Shown here: piece after piece, positions 39,954-46,952 of the stretch
How positions within the stretch are numbered: the first letter of the stretch is position 1
Layout of the letters: each line of letters starts with the position of its first letter
Virus record (IMG/VR): IMGVR_UViG_3300005663_000044
Location: 1-64,000 of that record
Origin: a virus
Length of the DNA: 64,000 nucleotides
Reading direction: 5' to 3' (one strand)
The notes under the pieces: generated by a model
Told to the model about the DNA's origin: nothing
Database searches by the model: none
What the model saw: the letters and a program-made list of their open reading frames with translations, nothing else
Translations under genes and position numbers: made by a program

Positions 39954-40382
39954 ATGCCTGGATTCGAACCACAGACTGACATAGGTATCGTAGTCGTCCC
40001 CTTAGATGCTGCATTGGAAACGACTCCTACCGTTGTTGAGGTTGCTCTGCTTGGTTGCCCTGTTGGGGCAAATATGCAGATAGAACTTTTGAGTGTAGGA
40101 TTCCGTACCAACACCTTACCTGTTGATAGTGCTGGTACTGGTACTATCCTTGTCGACATCGAGTTCATTGATAGTTCGGGCTCGCCTGATGTCTCTAACC
40201 TGTTGGCGAATTATGACGTAGAGGCTGCGACTGTTCTAATCTACAACTCGGTTTGGCGGGGGAGTCAGATTATGGAGGCGGGGGATGTTATCAATGCAGA
40301 GGTCGCTTCTGATGGTACGCACAATACCGCCTCAGAGGGTGCAGCTCTCATAGTCGAATACAGAGTGCTCAGGCACTCATAG
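39954..40382 (+). CDS. Duplicated small virion protein, copy A
   Basis: 142 aa; shares with copy B (40,394-40,813) PTVVEVxLLxCP, NMQIELLSVG, VWRGSQI, AGDVIN and VEYRVLR at the C-terminus. Beta-rich. Probable decoration or fiber-associated protein. Preceded by a GC-rich hairpin near 39,900. Confidence 0.65.
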   Translation: MPGFEPQTDIGIVVVPLDAALETTPTVVEVALLGCPVGANMQIELLSVGFRTNTLPVDSAGTGTILVDIEFIDSSGSPDVSNLLANYDVEAATVLIYNSVWRGSQIMEAGDVINAEVASDGTHNTASEGAALIVEYRVLRHS

Positions 40383-40393
40383 GAGGGGCTTTT

Positions 40394-40813
40394 ATGTCTT
40401 TTGAACCACAGACAGCAGTCCGACTCAGTGTGATTCCTGTCGACGCGGCCTTTGAACAGAGCCCTACCATTGTAGAAGTCGGTCTGCTTGCTTGTCCAGA
40501 CGATGTAAACATGCAGATCGAGCTGTTAAGTGTTGGCTACCGTGCTAACACACTACCGGTTGATGCAGGTGACAACATCCAGGGTGACCTTCAGTTCATC
40601 GACGACACGGACGATAGCGTCACTACTCTGGTATCAAACTACACGTTTGATGATAACCGGACAGCTCTTATTGTAAATTCGGTTTGGCGCGGGAGCCAAA
40701 TACTTGACGCGGGGGATGTTATCAACTTCAAGATTGATGACGTATCCACCCCGGACACGGCCTCTGAGGGCGCCGCATTCATAGTTGAGTATCGCGTTCT
40801 ACGAAGGTCATAA
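40394..40813 (+). CDS. Duplicated small virion protein, copy B
   Basis: 139 aa, clear tandem paralogue of the preceding gene (about half the residues shared), 11 nt apart. Function unknown. Confidence 0.65.
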   Translation: MSFEPQTAVRLSVIPVDAAFEQSPTIVEVGLLACPDDVNMQIELLSVGYRANTLPVDAGDNIQGDLQFIDDTDDSVTTLVSNYTFDDNRTALIVNSVWRGSQILDAGDVINFKIDDVSTPDTASEGAAFIVEYRVLRRS

Positions 40814-40830
40814 TTAAGATGCGCCTAACG

Positions 40831-40875
40831 AGTGGTGGAGGGTCACCTCAGGATGCACCTCCGCTCTCCACCACT
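40831..40875 (+). other. Inverted repeat between virion genes
   Basis: AGTGGTGGAG (40,831-40,840) and CTCCACCACT (40,866-40,875), a perfect 10-bp pair with a 25-nt loop, no T run. Probably an mRNA processing or stability hairpin. Confidence 0.5.
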
Positions 40876-40909
40876 TGTAGGTGAAGGTGTAAGGAGGAGG
40901 AAAAGAGTA

Positions 40910-41533
40910 ATGAACGACTACGACCAATACGGAAACAGTGGCGCCCCTACTGGTGGGGAAGTCTCAAGTGAGCAGCGTCAGGAGGCGACAAAAGACGCCC
41001 CTGGAGCAAAAGCTGCCCATCAGCAGTTCGAACAAGAAGAAGTGGTAGCTCCTACTGAAGAAAGTCTTGTAGCCTATGTTGCGGCAGGCGAACACGCCAA
41101 TAGTAAGTTCCTTGTCAAGGCAGGTGTGGTTATTAAGGCTCCGATGACTGCAAATACTCCTCTAGGCATGACTCCCCTCTCTAGTCGTGAGGGAGATGTC
41201 TGGGCTAAGTTCGTGAACGGTGTTATGGTTACAGATGACCCCTTGGTGATTAAATGGTGTTCCGAGAGGCCGGCCATTTGCCGGCGTTCCGACGATCCTC
41301 TCACTAAGAGCTGGGCTACGATTAAAGATTTGCAGACTAAGAAAGCAAACCGTGAGCTCCTTATTGACCCTAGTGCAATGGATGCTGACGAGGATTTCCC
41401 GGCCGGCACCTTTGACCACTCGCGCGGGCAAGGTGCAAAAGAGGACAGTCCTGGTGGAAAGGCAGTCGCTGCCGCAGAGCTCAGCCGGCTAAGTGCGGAG
41501 CAGGAGCGGGCGAAGAGCTCTAGCGTAGCGTAG
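40910..41533 (+). CDS. Hypothetical virion protein, 207 aa
   Basis: ATG 40910 with AAGGAGGAGG upstream. Acidic ends with a folded centre (LGMTPLSSREGDVWAKFVNG, VIKWCSERPAICRR). Part of the head-to-tail block. Not recognised. Confidence 0.55.
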   Translation: MNDYDQYGNSGAPTGGEVSSEQRQEATKDAPGAKAAHQQFEQEEVVAPTEESLVAYVAAGEHANSKFLVKAGVVIKAPMTANTPLGMTPLSSREGDVWAKFVNGVMVTDDPLVIKWCSERPAICRRSDDPLTKSWATIKDLQTKKANRELLIDPSAMDADEDFPAGTFDHSRGQGAKEDSPGGKAVAAAELSRLSAEQERAKSSSVA

Positions 41534-41544
41534 GAGGTGGGCAA

Positions 41545-41931
41545 ATGCCTATTAGAATCAACCACCTCATAGACGTTACTCTTGACGACGTGCCTACGTC
41601 CCAAGCAGCCACACACGACTTTCAGGGAGTCACCCCCCGTCGGGTGACTCTCTACTTGCAAATCGTCAAGACTAACGCGCCCACTAATGTTATCCTCACA
41701 GTTGAGTTCTCTCCTGATGACGGTCAAACTCTTATAGACTACGATAAGCTCTTAACTGAAGCAGGAACGGATGGCCCCGTAGCTAGTGTTACTTATACGG
41801 TTACTGGCGATGATGTGGTCTCGATGGCTCCTGAGGACGTTTTAGACTATATTAAGGTCACCATGACTGGTACAGGTACGACTCCTTCAGCAACCTTTGC
41901 AGTAGATGTTTGGCTTTTGTACTCCTACTAA
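41545..41931 (+). CDS. Small beta-rich virion protein
   Basis: 128 aa; alternating strands (VTLYLQIVKT, VILTVEFSPD) of a jellyroll-like protein. Between head and adaptor genes; probably a head completion or fiber protein. Confidence 0.5.
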   Translation: MPIRINHLIDVTLDDVPTSQAATHDFQGVTPRRVTLYLQIVKTNAPTNVILTVEFSPDDGQTLIDYDKLLTEAGTDGPVASVTYTVTGDDVVSMAPEDVLDYIKVTMTGTGTTPSATFAVDVWLLYSY

Positions 41932-41947
41932 AGCAGGATGATGTACT

Positions 41948-42568
41948 ATGCCACTTACCGTAGACGAACTCCGCAACGAGATTGCACACCATCTTCAAGA
42001 CCCGGCCAAGCGACTGGTAAACCAAGCCCAACTTCTTGAGTTCATTGACTCTGCAGCCTGGGATGCAGCCGCGGAAGGATGGCTCCTTAGCACTCAAGAC
42101 GAGAGCCTGTCCTTAGGCTCTAGCGACTTTGAGTATGACGTACCCTCTGGTCTAGCCTATATCCACGAAATCTGGCAGGAAACCACGGCCGCGACTGGTA
42201 TCTACGATGACTTCATTCCCTGGCATCAGTGGGAGATTGTTCTCGATGCTTCGGGTACACCGGCGATACACTTCAGTCGAGAGACCTTCACCGTCGTCAG
42301 TGGCGTTGACCTGAGGCTCAAGGGTCAGACCCGTCCCACGTCGGAATACAGTTCTGGGAGTTCGAGTATCGACGCAGGTATGGAGAGCTTCATTCGGGAA
42401 CGGGCTATCGCTTACGCTGCCAGAAATCTGTCCCGGCATGGCGGCGCCCATGCTCAACAGTATGCTCAGCTCGCTCAGGAGGCTCAAACAATCAGCGAAT
42501 CCCTTCTACAGCAACAGGCTGAGTTTTTTAGGCCCAAGAGGTACTCGCGCGCGGTTCCAGGGCGCTAA
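41948..42568 (+). CDS. Head-tail adaptor-like protein, copy A
   Basis: 206 aa. N-terminal helices (LTVDELRNEIAHHLQDP, LLEFIDSAAWDAAAEGWLL), a beta insertion, then MESFIRERAIAYAARNLSRHG, a layout typical of connector-type adaptors that stack under the portal. Paralogue of the next gene. Confidence 0.6.
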   Translation: MPLTVDELRNEIAHHLQDPAKRLVNQAQLLEFIDSAAWDAAAEGWLLSTQDESLSLGSSDFEYDVPSGLAYIHEIWQETTAATGIYDDFIPWHQWEIVLDASGTPAIHFSRETFTVVSGVDLRLKGQTRPTSEYSSGSSSIDAGMESFIRERAIAYAARNLSRHGGAHAQQYAQLAQEAQTISESLLQQQAEFFRPKRYSRAVPGR

Positions 42569-42592
42569 CGCGCTGAGTGTGCTCTCAGCGCG
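42569..42592 (+). other. Hairpin between adaptor paralogues
   Basis: CGCGCTGAG, 6-nt loop, CTCAGCGCG: perfect 9-bp stem, no T run. Likely affects mRNA stability or separates the two genes' expression. Confidence 0.55.
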
Positions 42593-42617
42593 GGAGATAA
42601 GGATATAGAGGTATAAA

Positions 42618-43502
42618 GTGTCCACAGTCAATGAACTTTTGTTGGATATCGCGCTAAACGTTGGCGACCCCATGTTGGAGCGTATTAAAGAGTCGCACGT
42701 CCTAGGCTTTATCAACCGCGCGGCCCGTGACCTAATTAACGCTGGTTGGCTACTTCCTCAGGCACATGCTGAAAACATCGAGCTCCGATCTGATGAGTGG
42801 GAGTACGACGTGCCGGCTCTGTTTGCTTATATTGAGGAGATAAGGCTTGGAGACAAGACGGTAGGCACTGCGGCGACAATAGCTACAGGGGTACTCCTTG
42901 ATGGGGCGATAGCTGACACCACTACCACGCTCGCTACTGTAGACGATTCCTCTATCTTTGCCGTCAACGACCTTATTCAGATTGATACTGAAATCATGTT
43001 GGTGACGGCCGTCCCTACTGCTACAACTCTGACGATTACACGCGGTTACTATAGCACCACAGCTGCCTCACATTTGGACGATGCTAGTGTGTTGCGCCCT
43101 CACGCGGACACCATCTTTGACTACGTGATCCCCCGTCCCTACTGGCGCATCAAGACCCAAACCGGTGGGGCGAATACAACTACGGCAGCACTGGCTTCAC
43201 GACCTCAGTTCGTATTCCACTCCAGGTTCTTTAGCTTTACTGCTGGTACTCCCCTCCAGATTGTAGGTCAGCGCCGGCCGAACACCTATACATCCGGGTT
43301 GACTACTATTGACGCTCATATGGAGAGTTTCATTGTGGAGAGGGCTACGGCCTATGCAGCTAGGTTCCTCTTCGCGGCTGGAGATCATCAGCACCTGGAT
43401 ATTGTATACCGGGAATCAATGGCTACAAGTGATGCATTCTTTGGGTACCACCCGGCAGAATTCCGTGTAAAGCCCAGTAGTACAAGAGTCCCAGGCCGAT
43501 AG
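42618..43502 (+). CDS. Head-tail adaptor-like protein, copy B with inserted domain
   Basis: 294 aa from GTG 42618. Shares with copy A the N-terminal helices, the EYDVPALFAYIEEIR-type motif and C-terminal THMESFIxERATAYAAR block. Residues 80-165 are an extra beta domain (TTTLATVDDSSIFAVNDLIQ, VTAVPTATTLTITRGYY), absent from copy A and similar to carbohydrate-binding or Ig-like phage modules. The insertion is visible by alignment of the two copies. Confidence 0.65.
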   Translation: MSTVNELLLDIALNVGDPMLERIKESHVLGFINRAARDLINAGWLLPQAHAENIELRSDEWEYDVPALFAYIEEIRLGDKTVGTAATIATGVLLDGAIADTTTTLATVDDSSIFAVNDLIQIDTEIMLVTAVPTATTLTITRGYYSTTAASHLDDASVLRPHADTIFDYVIPRPYWRIKTQTGGANTTTAALASRPQFVFHSRFFSFTAGTPLQIVGQRRPNTYTSGLTTIDAHMESFIVERATAYAARFLFAAGDHQHLDIVYRESMATSDAFFGYHPAEFRVKPSSTRVPGR

Positions 43503-43521
43503 TTGGTATACTAGGATAGCA

Positions 43522-44019
43522 ATGGTAGCACCACGAAGATTCTGTATTCATGGACATGACACATGGGAAACAGGACGCTATCGCCCTGGTGGTCAATGTC
43601 GTGTGTGTGCTCTTCAACGTAGCCGGGAAGCAAGGCTCCGAGACCCGGTTCGTCAGAACGAGTTAAAACGCCGCTGGCGAAAACTAAACCCTGATAAACA
43701 AAAGGCGGCTGAGGCAAAATGGCGGCGCGACAATCGTCTCTATGACTCTCTGCGAGGAGCCCGACGACGAAGCATTCAAGGTAATACCCGCATTAGTCAG
43801 GTCTTGGCCCAGACAATAGCGGATTATTACGGGCCTTGGTGTGTTTATTGTGGCGCCCCTTTTTCAGGATTTGACCATCTTCAGCCTCTTAGTCGTGGGG
43901 GGTTGCATGTAGCTGAAAATCTCGCACCCTGTTGTCAGTCCTGCAACAGTGTGAAGGGAGACCGTCCTATTTGGGTAATGCTTGGGCAGGAGGAGGTGAT
44001 GAAGCGTGTCACCACATAG
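43522..44019 (+). CDS. HNH endonuclease inside the late operon
   Basis: 165 aa. CIHGH ... CRVC N-terminal motif, basic middle, then VYCGAPFSGFDHLQPLSRGG ... CCQSCNSVKGDR, a full HNH site. Its stop overlaps the start of the propeller protein by 14 nt. A free-standing homing-type gene is likely. Confidence 0.8.
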   Translation: MVAPRRFCIHGHDTWETGRYRPGGQCRVCALQRSREARLRDPVRQNELKRRWRKLNPDKQKAAEAKWRRDNRLYDSLRGARRRSIQGNTRISQVLAQTIADYYGPWCVYCGAPFSGFDHLQPLSRGGLHVAENLAPCCQSCNSVKGDRPIWVMLGQEEVMKRVTT

Positions 44020-46018
44020 TAGTGACGCTGTTGTAGACAACGGTGAATACCAGGACGATACTATCAAACTGAACGGCGTCGAACTAGCCGTTGATAGTCC
44101 CATTCGTGGGGGAATGGTGAGTGAGTTCTCGACTGGTCTAAAGGTGGGGAAGGCCACCTATGACGAGAGGGAACATGCCTTTTGGATGGTCTTCGATGAC
44201 TTTTCTGCCGGCTTTGGCTTCCGCCAGGCCGAAGTAAGAGAGGCCGGGGGAACACACTGGGACAACGTAGGTGGAGTAGACCTGCGGCGCCCACGGCATA
44301 TTACTTTACCTCCCCTGCGAACGACTGTTGACCCAAGTGTTGATCCCGGGACAACTGGGCTATTTAAGTCTCCTTCTTACTCAGTCTTCCACACCGATTT
44401 GGGCCCCGATGCTGCTGGTAATATTTATGTCGCTATCCTTGATTCCGTTTATACACTAGATAGTACCCGTGCCACCTTAACCCGCAGACATCAGCAGGCC
44501 GGCATTCGTTACGAGTCTGTGATGGAAGGTGTCACATCAGCAGGGATACGATTTCTCCTTGCAATTGGTCGTATCGGCACCGGTGCCTTGGAATACTCAC
44601 GTTCGACTGATGGGGTGACCTGGATAGATTCCTCAAACCTACCCGCCACACCTAATGCTTCGGTACAATTGTCTGCTGCTATTTGGTGGGATGGGTTAGT
44701 AATTGCTCATGGTGAAGGAGACGCCATTATTGGTTCCTCCGATGGAATTGCTTGGAACGTGGATTCTGCAGGAGCACTCGACCCTCATTGGCATACTGGT
44801 GATGTATCCGTCGTATTCCTGGGTACAGCAATGGCGCCTTGGGGAGCCAGTGCTGTCTACTTCCTTAGCCAAGGTAAACTCTGGATTCTTGACTGGTATG
44901 TGTACAATGCCGTTGAGGTAAAAGATGTTGGGGACGGCAACGGACTCACAACCGGTACGGTATGGAATGGATCGGTATTCGTTACAGATGGAGTGAATGT
45001 TTGGGAATACAACCCGGGTAATGCTCAAACAGTACGTCGTGTAGGTCTGTTTGGAAAAGACGGGTCTCCCCCAAGCGCCCATGAGAACTCCAATAGTTAC
45101 CATATCCAGTTCTTTATCCCGGGTTCATCAGACTTGTTAGCGGTCTGTCGTAGTCTAACTTCTCCTCGTAGTTGGCGCCTTGTAGTTTACAACGGGGTCG
45201 GCTGGAGTTGGCTAGGGCCAGAGGTAGCAAGTTCCCAGCCCTACGGGGGACTTGTAGATTTTTTCCCTACTAGCGTCTCTCTCACTGCTGTATCCCATGC
45301 TATAGACATTGCAGCTCTAGATGATCAAAGTGGGACTGATTTTACTCTACATACCTTTGAACTACCCACATTAGGGGATATTCCAATCTATGGGGCAGGT
45401 CAAGCATTTGAGAATGGCCCCTTATCCTTCGAAACCGGGTGGTTTGGTGGAGGCTTCATCGAATTAGAAGGTATTCTTATTAGAATGTCTATTGATGGTT
45501 ACCGCCTCAGTGCAGATGAAACAGTTCGTGTAGAATACCGCCTCAATAACAATGAGGAGGCAAGCTACGAGGACTTAGGAACCTACACACAAAACCAGCA
45601 GGAAATTTGGTTTAACCCAGACCACCGCGGCCTTGCCTTTCGTTCAGTACAATTTCGTATATCTCTTGACCGTGGATCGACTACTGATCGAACACCAATA
45701 CTTCATGCGCTTGTTCTTCTCTTTGACAAGGTGCCACATATTAGGACATCCTGGACAGTACGTATTGACTTGAGTCGGACAGTGGAGCGGGCCTTCGTTC
45801 TAGAACATGAGGAGCCGGCCACAGTTGAGGGTATTTGGCAGTTTCTGAAATCCTTAGTGAACACCCCCCGCCTCATCAAAATGGAGATACCTTCGTTAGA
45901 GAGTGGAGGAGTAAATGTTCGAATTACTGACCTCCCAGCTACTATCAGCGAGTTTAGAAGTGCTGCGGGTGGGCGTGGATTTATTGAATTGCAGCTCATC
46001 GAAACGGCAGGCCCATAG
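44006..46018 (+). CDS. Beta-propeller-like tail protein
   Basis: 670 aa from GTG 44006. Residues 120-420 contain several repeated blade-like segments (WIDSSNLPATPNASV, VWNGSVFVTDGVNVWEYNPG); the C-terminal 200 residues are a beta-sandwich-like region. Large all-beta proteins after the adaptors form the tail tube or hub in short-tailed phages. Function by position. Confidence 0.6.
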   Translation: MSPHSSDAVVDNGEYQDDTIKLNGVELAVDSPIRGGMVSEFSTGLKVGKATYDEREHAFWMVFDDFSAGFGFRQAEVREAGGTHWDNVGGVDLRRPRHITLPPLRTTVDPSVDPGTTGLFKSPSYSVFHTDLGPDAAGNIYVAILDSVYTLDSTRATLTRRHQQAGIRYESVMEGVTSAGIRFLLAIGRIGTGALEYSRSTDGVTWIDSSNLPATPNASVQLSAAIWWDGLVIAHGEGDAIIGSSDGIAWNVDSAGALDPHWHTGDVSVVFLGTAMAPWGASAVYFLSQGKLWILDWYVYNAVEVKDVGDGNGLTTGTVWNGSVFVTDGVNVWEYNPGNAQTVRRVGLFGKDGSPPSAHENSNSYHIQFFIPGSSDLLAVCRSLTSPRSWRLVVYNGVGWSWLGPEVASSQPYGGLVDFFPTSVSLTAVSHAIDIAALDDQSGTDFTLHTFELPTLGDIPIYGAGQAFENGPLSFETGWFGGGFIELEGILIRMSIDGYRLSADETVRVEYRLNNNEEASYEDLGTYTQNQQEIWFNPDHRGLAFRSVQFRISLDRGSTTDRTPILHALVLLFDKVPHIRTSWTVRIDLSRTVERAFVLEHEEPATVEGIWQFLKSLVNTPRLIKMEIPSLESGGVNVRITDLPATISEFRSAAGGRGFIELQLIETAGP

Positions 46019-46027
46019 GAGAATAAC

Positions 46028-46381
46028 GTGGCTTTTGCAGACCCAGAAAAGTATCGTAGTTACCACCGAGAGTACCAGCGGAAATGGAGAGCTGCCCATC
46101 CTGAACAGTCACGAGCTTTATTAAGGAAATCTCGACGACGCCTTCGGCAGCAAACTCTTGAACAATATGGGGGCTCTTGTGCTTGTTGTGGAGAAGACAA
46201 AGAGCCTTTTCTCGCACTAGATCATATTAATGGGATCAAGCCAAAGGGAGCTCCTCGCAGTAGTCCCGGTCTCTATAGATGGTTGCGGGAGAATAATTGG
46301 CCTGGAGGATTCCAGGTTCTATGCCATAATTGTAATATGGCGACAAGTCGGGGCAATATCTGCCCCCACCAGGAGGTGTAG
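46028..46381 (+). CDS. Endonuclease VII-like (HNH) protein
   Basis: 117 aa from GTG 46028 (AGGAG upstream). SCACCGEDKEPFLALDHINGI ... FQVLCHNCNMATSRGNICPH: cysteine pairs and DH motif of the endonuclease VII/His-Me finger group (note CAYCGE-like start). Second nuclease gene inserted between structural genes. Confidence 0.75.
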   Translation: MAFADPEKYRSYHREYQRKWRAAHPEQSRALLRKSRRRLRQQTLEQYGGSCACCGEDKEPFLALDHINGIKPKGAPRSSPGLYRWLRENNWPGGFQVLCHNCNMATSRGNICPHQEV

Positions 46382-46383
46382 TC

Positions 46384-46950
46384 ATGGCTCGCCGGCCTGG
46401 AGAATTAAGTGTCCGTCCTCTACTTGTAAGTCCCCGGCGCCCCCGTACACCCGGCCAAGCAGAAGCCGCTGAGCGTGAAGGACGCGAGCTCAGACCTCTG
46501 TCCGGCTCGGGGTTCCCTATTCCTCCCGAGCAGGAGGAAGCCCTCTTACAGAGATTTGAGGTATGGAAGGCGAAGTGGAATGGTTCACTTCCTGAATTCA
46601 TTGTTTGGGAATTCCTAACTATAGATAAGAAACAGATACCAGATGTGGACTTCCTTTTTCAGCATGGTATCTTTGGAGGGCGCACTCGTTTTGGTGGCTA
46701 CATCCTCGACTATTTTCTGGAACGTAGGCTTGAGGGTTGGAGGGTTATGGGGGAACGGTTCCACCTTGAACAGCCAGAGGATCGTGCCCGGGACTTTATT
46801 ATGAAGACCCAACTTATGAGCCAAGGAATCAAGGTTATTGATCTGTGGGAGACAGACCTCCTAACGAGGAGAGACTTCGTGCTCTCGCTTGCTTGGGAGC
46901 GAAGTGCCAGCGTGAAGTCTAGGGCGCCATTCGGGAGTACAGGAGGTTAG
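46384..46950 (+). CDS. PD-(D/E)XK-like (DUF559/Vsr-type) protein
   Basis: 188 aa. Motif PDVDFLFQHGIFGGRTRFGG, then ILDYFLERRLEG ... VMGERFHLEQPEDRARDFI: an Asp then Glu-x-Phe-His pattern like Vsr/DUF559 nucleases. Found among tail genes of several phages with unknown role. ATG right after the previous stop. Confidence 0.6.
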   Translation: MARRPGELSVRPLLVSPRRPRTPGQAEAAEREGRELRPLSGSGFPIPPEQEEALLQRFEVWKAKWNGSLPEFIVWEFLTIDKKQIPDVDFLFQHGIFGGRTRFGGYILDYFLERRLEGWRVMGERFHLEQPEDRARDFIMKTQLMSQGIKVIDLWETDLLTRRDFVLSLAWERSASVKSRAPFGSTGG

Positions 46951-46952
46951 CA

